Shown here: positions 18,241-25,044 of the stretch, piece after piece
Numbering within the stretch: position 1 is the first letter of the stretch
How the letters are laid out: every line of letters starts with the position of its first letter
Source: Chryseobacterium sp.
Lineage (GTDB): Bacteria > Bacteroidota > Bacteroidia > Flavobacteriales > Weeksellaceae
Direction of reading: 5' to 3'
Length of the DNA: 41,377 nucleotides
Assembly: GCA_031286615.1 (NCBI GenBank)
Contig: JAITUA010000011.1
Location: 1 to 41,377, forward strand
Notes under the pieces: model-generated
What the model was told of the DNA's origin: nothing
Databases searched by the model: none
What the model saw: the letters and a program-made list of their open reading frames with translations, nothing else
Position numbers and translations under genes: made by a program

Positions 18241-19050
18241 CTACTTTTTATTTAGTTCTATTGGATTATTATATTTGGCTTGTTTTTCCTTTGCTCTTTT
18301 TTCAATACCTCTGATCATCTCATTAGGATCTCTACCCTCGGCAAGAATTATATTTCCTTTATATAAGTCAATTTTAAAGCTCCTTGCAGGATCATCTGTA
18401 TCTGATTTTTTTAATTTTAAATATTTATTTTTTGAAATGTACTCCTGTTTGTCAATTTGCTGTGAACTTGGTAGCTCAGAAGGATTAAAAGTAGTTTTAT
18501 ACATTTTAATCAGGGAGAAAATGTAATAGCTTTGTGTATCTTTTATCTCAAAAATTAAACCTGGCAGCCCATAAAACTTATATGGACCATCGTTAATGGC
18601 AATTTCCGGACAATACCAGGCTTCCCAGGTCCGTCCTCGAAAATAAGTTTTAGCTTTATAAAGAGTGAAACCCAGATTTTTTTTTGTTTCATTAATCAGT
18701 TCCCATTTCAAAATATATTTATCTTCAAAAGAATATAAATTGGGATATATATATTGATTTTCTCTTACCACATTGGAGGAATAATCCTTATTGATTTTCC
18801 ACATGATCTGACCATTTGAAAAATCTGTTTTTTTATCCAATTGATAGAGAGAATCTGTCTTAAATCTTGTATAGCTAGAGAATAATGATTTTTTATTATT
18901 TACAAATAAAAACATTGGCTCTTCCTCATATGCTGAGGATAGACTGTCTGTTTTAAATTTATAATCATAAACAACCATCATATTTTGTGAATGGATCTCT
19001 AAAAAAATAAAACAAATTACTAATGTCAGAATTGATTTAATTAATTTCAT
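18241..19050 (-). CDS. GLPGLI family secreted protein
   Basis: A 269-residue secreted protein of the GLPGLI family (TIGR01200). The namesake motif appears as KFYGLPGLIFEI, preceded by the typical WEAWYCPEIAINDGP. Function is unknown. The family is common in flavobacteria and, from memory, is often found near double-glycine leader peptides and their maturases. I chose ATG at 19050, which begins a good signal peptide (IKSILTLVICFIFLEIHSQ). The frame stays open to a TTG at 19083, but that start would lie inside a hairpin. It follows the leader-peptide gene by 51 bases on the same strand, so co-expression is likely. The C-terminus is Lys-rich. Confidence 0.85.
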   Translation of the reverse strand: MKLIKSILTLVICFIFLEIHSQNMMVVYDYKFKTDSLSSAYEEEPMFLFVNNKKSLFSSYTRFKTDSLYQLDKKTDFSNGQIMWKINKDYSSNVVRENQYIYPNLYSFEDKYILKWELINETKKNLGFTLYKAKTYFRGRTWEAWYCPEIAINDGPYKFYGLPGLIFEIKDTQSYYIFSLIKMYKTTFNPSELPSSQQIDKQEYISKNKYLKLKKSDTDDPARSFKIDLYKGNIILAEGRDPNEMIRGIEKRAKEKQAKYNNPIELNKK

Positions 19051-19064
19051 AATGGTTTTAAGTG

Positions 19065-19090
19065 TAAACCCTTGATTAATCAAGGGTTTA
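19065..19090. promoter_or_regulatory. Perfect 26-bp palindrome between the RiPP precursor and the GLPGLI gene
   Basis: The 26 bases are exactly self-complementary (half-site TAAACCCTTGATT). The palindrome lies 11 bases after the peptide gene stop and 14 before the GLPGLI ATG. No T-run follows on either strand, so it is not a classic terminator. In RNA it would fold into a strong hairpin that could process, stabilise or attenuate the message. Binding of a dimeric regulator is the other option. Confidence 0.6.
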
Positions 19091-19101
19091 ACAATAAATT
19101 A

Positions 19102-19299
19102 TTAGCAGTATTTTGCGTAATACCCTCCGTCACATGCAGTATTGCCACATGATCCGCATTGTTCTGGTGAAGCGTATTCTTTACAACATCTCCAGTATCG
19201 ACCTGCTCCCCCTGAAGCCCCGATTAAATTTTTCAATTCCTTTCTTGAAAGTTTCTTTTGACCGGCTAATTTTAGCCCTCCTAAATTGAGTTTTTTCAT
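19102..19299 (-). CDS. Double-glycine leader peptide, Cys-rich RiPP/bacteriocin-like precursor
   Basis: A 65-residue peptide. The leader (1-31) contains KKLSRKELKNLIGASGG, the bacteriocin-type leader pattern seen in Bacteroidota natural-product precursors, ending in Gly30-Gly31 where a C39-type peptidase would cut. The predicted 34-residue core (AGRYWRCCKEYA onward) holds six Cys at 38, 39, 48, 51, 56 and 65 plus many Gly, Tyr and Ser. Three disulphides or Cys-based modifications are possible. No maturase, ATP-grasp, radical SAM enzyme or ABC exporter gene is present in this window, so processing would rely on enzymes elsewhere. It is transcribed away from the licD operon. Other options are a signalling peptide or a small toxin. 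Confidence 0.85.
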   Translation of the reverse strand: MKKLNLGGLKLAGQKKLSRKELKNLIGASGGAGRYWRCCKEYASPEQCGSCGNTACDGGYYAKYC

Positions 19300-19484
19300 G
19301 ATAAAATAGTTTTAAAAAATTAAGTATTTATTTATTACTTGATTCATTTTTTTGTTCGGTTAAAGTATCTATTTAAATGAATATGCACCTACAGAATCAT
19401 ATTAAATTTAATTAATATATCTCTTGCGTATGAATTATGGTATTTGTTGTACTTTTAAAAAAAAATATCAATTTGTATTCTATT

Positions 19485-20177
19485 ATGAAGCAATATCCAC
19501 CGGACTTAAGGGAGAATTATGATACCAATATTGAGCAAGTACAATCAGTAGTATACAGAATGCTACAAATTATAGATTCAATCTGTGAGGAGTTTGATAT
19601 AAATTATTGGTTAGACTACGGAACATTATTGGGAGCAGTAAGGCATCACGGATTTATTCCTTGGGATTTTGAAGCGGATATTGGAATGTTACGCTCGGAT
19701 TATATTGTTTTTAAGGAAATTATAGAAAAGGAATTGCCGGAGGATTTATTTTTCCAGTGCGAAGAAACGGATCCGGAATATATTTTTTTCCCGGTTGTAG
19801 AAGCTAAGATCAGAGATAAGTATAGCAACTATATTCATGATCTGAATCATCCTGATAGAAAGTGGCATAACGGTATTCAAGTAGATATATTTGTTTATGA
19901 TATAGACAACAAATTTGAAAACTGTATCAGTAATGCTTTTGAAAGGAACTTTAGTAAGAGTAAAATTCATTTGTTGTTTGAAGAGATTGGATATACTGAG
20001 AAACAACAATTTAACGATCATCAGTTTCCTATTCCAATAGGGTATGATCAGTACTTACAACGAAATTATGGTGATTATAAAATTCTTCCTCCTATTGAAG
20101 AAAGGAACCCTCCATATGTAGAGGTTTTTACTCCATGCAATCATCCTGAAACACTAGATTGGTACAATAAATTATGA
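19485..20177 (+). CDS. LicD-family phosphotransferase
   Basis: A 230-residue LicD-like protein (PF04991). LicD enzymes transfer phosphocholine or a similar phospho-amino-alcohol from a CDP carrier to surface sugars. The hallmark is NYWLDYGTLLGAVRHHGFIP, followed by WDFEADIGM. Most LicD proteins read WDDDIDIGM here, so the second Asp is Phe and the third is Glu. GIQVDIFVYD further on fits the metal-binding core. I chose ATG 19485; the frame also has an ATG at 19437, which would add 16 hydrophobic residues of doubtful use. Its stop overlaps the next start by 4 bases (ATGA), indicating a coupled operon with a cytidylyltransferase. I see none of the tetranucleotide repeats that phase-vary lic genes in Haemophilus. 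Confidence 0.88.
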   Translation: MKQYPPDLRENYDTNIEQVQSVVYRMLQIIDSICEEFDINYWLDYGTLLGAVRHHGFIPWDFEADIGMLRSDYIVFKEIIEKELPEDLFFQCEETDPEYIFFPVVEAKIRDKYSNYIHDLNHPDRKWHNGIQVDIFVYDIDNKFENCISNAFERNFSKSKIHLLFEEIGYTEKQQFNDHQFPIPIGYDQYLQRNYGDYKILPPIEERNPPYVEVFTPCNHPETLDWYNKL

Positions 20178-20923
20178 TAGCAGTAATACTTGCAGCAGGA
20201 TCGGGAAGAAGGCTGAATATTAACAAACCAAAAGGACTGTTAAATATTGGTGCATATCCTTTAATAAAATACTCTATTGAAAATCTGATCAAAACCGGAA
20301 AAATTGAATGCATTTATCTTGTAACAGGATATGAAGGGCATAAATATGAAAATTACATCAGTTCGCTCAACAGTAATATTGATATACAAATTATACATAA
20401 CCCGGACTTTGCTTCGTCAGGATCAATGTATTCTCTTTATATTGCATTACAGAATCTGTTGATTAATAATAGTATAGATGATATAGTAATTTTAGATTCT
20501 GACATCATTTATAACTATGATGAATTCTATGAATATATTTCTGCACCTTATAATAATGCTGTTTTTGCAACGAATGTTTACCCGGAAAGATATGATGCAT
20601 GCTATATAAAAATAAATGAAGATGGTCTGCTAGAGCGAATATCCAAAAATATTGATTTGATGGGCTCTTCAGACTATGAACCTTGGGAACATATCGGAAT
20701 CACAAAAACATCTGCGCAAACAATTTTGCCAATTAAAAAATATTGTGAAAGCATTTTCCAGGAAACCGGATCATGGCAACACGAGTATGATACAATCTTC
20801 GAAAATTTATCCTTTGCGTATAAGGTTTGTAAATATGAGAACTATATCTGGTCAGAAGTAGATGATGATATGCAATTAAACCATCTTATTACCAATATTT
20901 ATCCGAAACTTAATCTGTTTTAA
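20174..20923 (+). CDS. LicC/PntC-like CTP:phospho-amino-alcohol cytidylyltransferase
   Basis: A 249-residue MobA-like nucleotidyltransferase. The N-terminal AVILAAGSGRRLN with KPKGLL (Lys19, Lys21) is the nucleotide-binding signature of LicC and 2-aminoethylphosphonate cytidylyltransferases. FASSGSMYSLYIAL and VILDSDIIY supply the metal-binding Asp, and WSEVDDDMQL near the end fits the second metal site. It should make a CDP-activated choline, ethanolamine, aminopropanol or aminoethylphosphonate for the LicD protein encoded upstream. Which alcohol cannot be read from the sequence. There is no choline kinase (LicA) or choline transporter (LicB) beside it; a PLP enzyme takes their place. The gene is AT-richer than the flanking housekeeping genes. 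Confidence 0.85.
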   Translation: MIAVILAAGSGRRLNINKPKGLLNIGAYPLIKYSIENLIKTGKIECIYLVTGYEGHKYENYISSLNSNIDIQIIHNPDFASSGSMYSLYIALQNLLINNSIDDIVILDSDIIYNYDEFYEYISAPYNNAVFATNVYPERYDACYIKINEDGLLERISKNIDLMGSSDYEPWEHIGITKTSAQTILPIKKYCESIFQETGSWQHEYDTIFENLSFAYKVCKYENYIWSEVDDDMQLNHLITNIYPKLNLF

Positions 20924-22051
20924 ATGAACTTGTCTAGTAATGAAAGGGAAATGAAGAGAGAACTGCAAATTCTGAAAACTACAAATGGACTGCATTCCCC
21001 CTCAGTAAGTGAAATAGAATATAACTTAAACCTAAAAATAGAAATTGATGCCTGCTTTTTATGTAATCCCTATTCACAAGAATTGGGCTATAAATGGCTG
21101 GACAAAGATGTTAAAAAACAACTACAGTATTACCCTCCATCTAATTCATTTCTCGCAAAATATATCGGAAACTGGAGAAATCTGGACCCCTCCAGGATTA
21201 TAGTGGGCAATGGAGCAATAGAGTTGATTTATTCATTAATAAATATAATTAAGAATAAAAAAGTTGTAATTCCTATCCCATCTTTCTCTACTTATTATGA
21301 GTTATTTGAAAAAGAAAATCATTTAATCTATTATCAGCTGTATCCTGAAAATGAATACAAAATTGAGCTGGATGACTTTGTACAATTTATTGAAGTAGAA
21401 AAGCCTGATTATATAATCTTAATAAATCCATCTAATCCATCAGGCAAAATGTTGAATGTGGGTGAATTGAAAACCATTCATGAAAAATTGAATATTCATC
21501 AGACACTTGTTATTGATGAAAGTTTTATTGATTTTTCAGATATTGATGCTTCAATTGAACATTATGCAGCTAATTACGAAAATATTGTCATCATAAGATC
21601 TTTATCAAAAGACTTTGGGCTTCCAGGTTTACGATTAGGATACTCCTTTTTACCTCATTCAATAAAAGATCAATTGACAAATTCATCATATCCGTGGAGT
21701 ATAAACGGATTGGCCGCTGCTTTCTGCTCTTACTTAAATGATCAGGAGTTTATTGAAAAATATGATGAATGCAGGATAAATTATATCCATGACAAAAAAG
21801 TATTTTATAAGCAGTTACAGACTTTACCGGTAAAAGTGTATAATTCCTCAGCAAATTTTTTCTTAATTAAACCTGATGTATGTGCAGAAGATTTATTTAT
21901 CCGCTTATTAAATAAATACGGAATATATACAAGGCTATTAAATGATAAAATTGGCCTGGATAAAAATTATTTAAGGATAGCTTCCAAAACAAAAATTGAA
22001 AATCAAAAGATAATTAATGCGCTTCATGCTGAACTTTCGTATAATGATTAA
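20924..22051 (+). CDS. PLP-dependent aminotransferase class I/II, HisC/CobD-like
   Basis: A 375-residue fold-type I PLP enzyme. Visible motifs are IIVGNGAIELIYSL (cofactor phosphate site), PIPSFSTYYELF, INPSNPSGK, VIDESFIDF, SLSKDFGLPGLRLGY with the Schiff-base Lys, and LRIASKTKIENQKII. It is closest by pattern to histidinol-phosphate aminotransferases and the CobD threonine-phosphate decarboxylases derived from them. Because the ATG follows the cytidylyltransferase stop directly (TAAATG), a biosynthetic role in the same pathway is likely. Decarboxylation of phosphoserine or phosphothreonine would give phosphoethanolamine or aminopropanol phosphate, the substrate for the LicC-like enzyme. A simple aminotransferase reaction is the alternative. 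No histidine-biosynthesis genes are nearby. Confidence 0.85.
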   Translation: MNLSSNEREMKRELQILKTTNGLHSPSVSEIEYNLNLKIEIDACFLCNPYSQELGYKWLDKDVKKQLQYYPPSNSFLAKYIGNWRNLDPSRIIVGNGAIELIYSLINIIKNKKVVIPIPSFSTYYELFEKENHLIYYQLYPENEYKIELDDFVQFIEVEKPDYIILINPSNPSGKMLNVGELKTIHEKLNIHQTLVIDESFIDFSDIDASIEHYAANYENIVIIRSLSKDFGLPGLRLGYSFLPHSIKDQLTNSSYPWSINGLAAAFCSYLNDQEFIEKYDECRINYIHDKKVFYKQLQTLPVKVYNSSANFFLIKPDVCAEDLFIRLLNKYGIYTRLLNDKIGLDKNYLRIASKTKIENQKIINALHAELSYND

Positions 22052-22105
22052 TAACTTCAGTAGCCTTTGTTTTAAGGAAATAAAAGATAAAGAATCTGAT
22101 TCAAT

Positions 22106-23716
22106 TTAAAATCTGCTCAGGATTCCCCAGTGGATTTTGGTATCATTAAATTTGAACGGATTTCCAAATTCGTTACCATTAGACAGCTGAAAACTCATCA
22201 GACCGATTGGAATAAAGAAGTTGAAACCGAGCCCTACACTATAAAGCTTGGGCCTTACATTTAAAGATTTATTGTTGAGCTGTCCATATTGACCAAAGAC
22301 ATCGAAGAAGGCCTGACTGCCGATCAGATACCGGTATTCCAGACTTCCATAATAGTAGAAATCGGCGGCGAGTGACTTCTCATTGAATCCCCGCATGGAA
22401 TTCCATCCTCCAAAACGGTATAATTCGTTGGTGGTAAACTCTACCTTAGAATCCATCATGGCACCTTCTCCCTTAATGTTCAGGAAGTGATTTCCAGAGA
22501 TATGATAATTATGCTCGCCAAAGAAATAAAACTGGTTTTGGTTGGCTTTGATATTATCTTTGGAATAGGTTGTTGTTAAAAAGTCGTATCCTGCAGTGAC
22601 CTTTGTCTTATAAAGGAAAAGATCAATATCAGTGGGCTCTGTCATTTCAAACCATACCCCGATTCCCTTTTTATTGTAATCTTTCCCCTGAACATACAGT
22701 GTGTCGATGATCGTAGAAGATTCCAGGGTAGCTCTCAAACCTATTTTATTTCGGTTGTTGATATGATAATAGAAAGCAGGTAGGAATTTTACATTGGCAA
22801 ACGTAGAATCCTGTCGGTAGATATTCACTTTTGTATTCATTCCCACATTGGATTTGAACAGGTACGGAATATCCACCTGAAGATCAAAAGTCTGTCCTCT
22901 GTCCGGGTTTCTCTGCCAGTATAAATTGACCGTTTCAAAACCATTGAACATATTCCTGAAATTGACATTCATTGTACCGTTTAACGTAAACTTGGAGGTT
23001 TTGTCATTTCCAAAACCTACAACCCCGTCAAAAGTATTGGTCTTTTTCTTTTCCAGAAACAGGTAAATGCTTGTAGAGTCTTTTGTAAATAAAGTTTGTG
23101 GCTGCCGTTCGAGAGTCAGGAAAGGATGGCTTTGAAATGTTTTATTGATGGCCAGAAGATTTTTATCATCGTAGTTTTTGCCTTTAAATTCTTTTTCAAG
23201 ATTTTTGATGAATCTTTTCGGTACTTTTTCATACCCCTTTACTACAAAATTATTGATCGTTCTTTTATCGTTCTTGTTAATATCAAGTTCTACGATGGGA
23301 TAGCCGTTTTTCTGTCCCTTGTATTTGGATTTGATTCTGCTGAAAGAATACCCGTCATCAATATACGTTTTGTTGATGCTTTTCTTGGTGGAATCTAAAT
23401 TTTTAGTGAAAAAATCTTTCTGAATCTTTAGTTTCTGAACAAGGGAATCAGTAAGGTTTACATACGTTTCATTGAAATTCTTGCCTTTATCAAAGAAAAT
23501 TTCGGTGCTGTCACCTTTTACTTTTACATCTTTCAGTTTGGTAAAGAAATAATTGTTCTGAGCTAATGAGTCCAGAAACTTTACGGCAGCAGTAGAATCT
23601 TTTACTTTTTTTCTGACTTTGGTTTCTGTATCAATCAGCCAATACTGCTTCTTCTGCGCTTGTATAAAAACGCAGAACAGTACAAAAAATATTTTCAGAA
23701 ACAGTTTCAATCCCAA
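22106..23716 (-). CDS. Omp85-superfamily outer-membrane protein (POTRA plus surface-antigen barrel)
   Basis: A 536-residue outer-membrane protein with a signal peptide (FLKIFFVLFCVFIQAQ). An N-terminal half includes a POTRA-like segment (TINNFVVKGYEKVPKRFIKNL). The C-terminal barrel of about 310 residues (from NTFDGVVGFGND) carries the Omp85 loop motif WNSMRGF and a terminal Phe (ILSRF). It is shorter than BamA and resembles small Omp85 or TamA-like proteins of flavobacteria with unknown cargo. There is no ATG at the 5' end: the only in-frame starts that keep the signal peptide are TTG at 23716 and TTG at 23710, with a stop just upstream. A TATATTTG promoter-like box (23721-23714) overlaps the start. 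Confidence 0.85.
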   Translation of the reverse strand: MGLKLFLKIFFVLFCVFIQAQKKQYWLIDTETKVRKKVKDSTAAVKFLDSLAQNNYFFTKLKDVKVKGDSTEIFFDKGKNFNETYVNLTDSLVQKLKIQKDFFTKNLDSTKKSINKTYIDDGYSFSRIKSKYKGQKNGYPIVELDINKNDKRTINNFVVKGYEKVPKRFIKNLEKEFKGKNYDDKNLLAINKTFQSHPFLTLERQPQTLFTKDSTSIYLFLEKKKTNTFDGVVGFGNDKTSKFTLNGTMNVNFRNMFNGFETVNLYWQRNPDRGQTFDLQVDIPYLFKSNVGMNTKVNIYRQDSTFANVKFLPAFYYHINNRNKIGLRATLESSTIIDTLYVQGKDYNKKGIGVWFEMTEPTDIDLFLYKTKVTAGYDFLTTTYSKDNIKANQNQFYFFGEHNYHISGNHFLNIKGEGAMMDSKVEFTTNELYRFGGWNSMRGFNEKSLAADFYYYGSLEYRYLIGSQAFFDVFGQYGQLNNKSLNVRPKLYSVGLGFNFFIPIGLMSFQLSNGNEFGNPFKFNDTKIHWGILSRF

Positions 23717-23737
23717 ATATATCTACACCATAGGTAG

Positions 23738-23818
23738 TGATGAAATTAAGTGTAATTAAGATAAAACTTAAAGCGAAGCTTATCCTAATGATTCTTTACA
23801 ACTTAATTTTTCTTAATG
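23738..23818 (-). repeat. Dispersed intergenic repeat, copy A (inverted relative to copy B)
   Basis: Read on the minus strand this matches 33532-33624: CATTAAG, ATTAAG, TTGT..AGA, ATTA, then the identical 18-mer GATAAGCTTCGCTTTAAG (23784-23767), then TTTATCTTAA and a C-rich end. Paired TTAAG and CTTAA boxes at the two ends would fold back on each other. It lies upstream of the Omp85-like gene. Confidence 0.7.
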
Positions 23819-23860
23819 GCTTAAAATTTTATTATCAAATAGCTTTCTATACAACTGAAA

Positions 23861-24649
23861 CTAATCCAGTTTATTATATTTCTTCATCAAATTCTCGTAA
23901 GTTCCCTGTGGAAGAATCCATTTCAAAGGAACTCCGATTTTCTGTCCGAATTTACCAAAATAATAATGAGCTTTCCATTTATTTTTTGCTAAAAGTTTCT
24001 CAATGTATTCTGCTACTTCTAACGGCTCTGTTCCGTCATTCACATGAGAATTCATCAAAGCATATACTTTATCAAAAACATTTTTATAAGGCTGGGAAAC
24101 CTGGGCAATAACTCTGTTATCCGCAATATTTGTTTTGATATCTCCCAGATGCAGAGAACAAACGTCAATATTCCATGGATATACTTCATACCTCATCGCT
24201 TCCGTTACCTTATCCAGAGCAGATTTTGAAGCTGAATAAAATCCGCGGAAAGGCAGACCCATTTCACTTCCGATACTGGAAACATTGATGATTTTTCCAA
24301 ATTTGTGCTCGCGCATTTTCGGAAGAACAGCACTCATCATTTGTACAGGTCCGGCAAGATTCAGGCTGAATAATTTTAAAATATCCTCTTTCGTAGAATC
24401 TTCTACTGCGCCTACCATTCCCATTCCGGCATTATTGATCAGAACATCAATTCTGGATTCTGTTTTTAAAACCTCAGCGATAGCATTCTGAACAGCGGTG
24501 TTATCGGTTACATCGGTAGGTATAGATTTGAAATACTCACTTTCTGTATGTTTTCTGCTTAATCCGTATACTTTATGTCCTTTTTTACCAAAATATTCGG
24601 CCAATGCAAACCCGATTCCTGATGAGGTTCCTGTAATAATGATGGTCAT
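23861..24649 (-). CDS. SDR-family oxidoreductase
   Basis: A 262-residue classical short-chain dehydrogenase/reductase, cytosolic and NAD(P)-dependent, substrate unknown. Visible motifs are the cofactor-binding TGTSSGIG (6-13), NNAG, and the catalytic INVSS ... YSASK Ser-Tyr-Lys set. SRKH after the second strand suggests preference for NADP, as a basic residue there binds the 2'-phosphate. The length is normal. A TACATTTG -7 box on the minus strand (24748-24741) lies about 90 bases upstream and is its likely promoter; no clear -33 element is visible. Copy A of the dispersed repeat separates it from the Omp85 gene. Confidence 0.9.
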   Translation of the reverse strand: MTIIITGTSSGIGFALAEYFGKKGHKVYGLSRKHTESEYFKSIPTDVTDNTAVQNAIAEVLKTESRIDVLINNAGMGMVGAVEDSTKEDILKLFSLNLAGPVQMMSAVLPKMREHKFGKIINVSSIGSEMGLPFRGFYSASKSALDKVTEAMRYEVYPWNIDVCSLHLGDIKTNIADNRVIAQVSQPYKNVFDKVYALMNSHVNDGTEPLEVAEYIEKLLAKNKWKAHYYFGKFGQKIGVPLKWILPQGTYENLMKKYNKLD

Positions 24650-25010
24650 TGAATTGTCTGATTTTATTGTTTTTATTTTTCTTCTGATGCCAGGGAGCTG
24701 TTTTTAAAGGCCTGTGCTCAAAAGTAAAATCTATTTTCAGCAAATGTAAAAAAAGAAAAATGAACTCAGTTATTTATTATTCCTGAAATAATTTTTAATG
24801 ATTTCTTGATCTATTGTCATCCTTTGATAATAAACTTAAAATAAAGTTAATCTCAATCATGCATGAAATATTGCGGGAATGATTACTTTTAATTACTTAT
24901 ATGATTGAAATATAGTGTTTTAATTTTGTTATATGGTATGTGAATTCTATAAAAAGCTAAAATTTTTTAATAAAAACATAAGGAAACCTTAATGAAGCGT
25001 AGGAGCAGGC
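24650..25010. other. Divergent promoter region, no gene seen
   Basis: About 360 AT-rich bases between the divergent SDR and SusC genes. It contains the SDR -7 box (24741-24748, minus strand). Around 24834-24855 are CTTAA/GTTAA half-sites spaced 11 bases apart, a spacing used by OmpR/PhoB-type regulators. No reading frame of note is present. Confidence 0.5.
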
Positions 25011-25015
25011 TGTTC

Positions 25016-25023
25016 TAATTTTG
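25016..25023 (+). promoter_or_regulatory. TAnnTTTG -7 box of the third susCD operon
   Basis: TAATTTTG matches the Bacteroidota -7 consensus and lies 22 bases before the ATG at 25045. No good TTTG is seen at -33, only CTTAATG near 24988, so a regulator may help. The box overlaps an upstream TTG start, which argues for the ATG start. Confidence 0.45.
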
Positions 25024-25044
25024 CACCTAATCAAAAAGGAGATC

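Noticed and set aside
19051-19083. N-terminal extension of the GLPGLI gene from a TTG start
   Set aside because: The extension lies over the 26-bp palindrome and adds residues before a complete signal peptide. ATG 19050 is better.
19437-19484. Earlier ATG for LicD and a search for phase-variable repeats in the lic genes
   Set aside because: The extra 16 residues are hydrophobic and unlike LicD N-termini. No tetranucleotide or long homopolymer tract able to switch the gene was found.
25021-25044. TTG start 24 bases before the chosen SusC start
   Set aside because: The TTG is the end of the TAATTTTG promoter box, so it would not be transcribed into a usable leader. ATG 25045 has AAGGAG before it.
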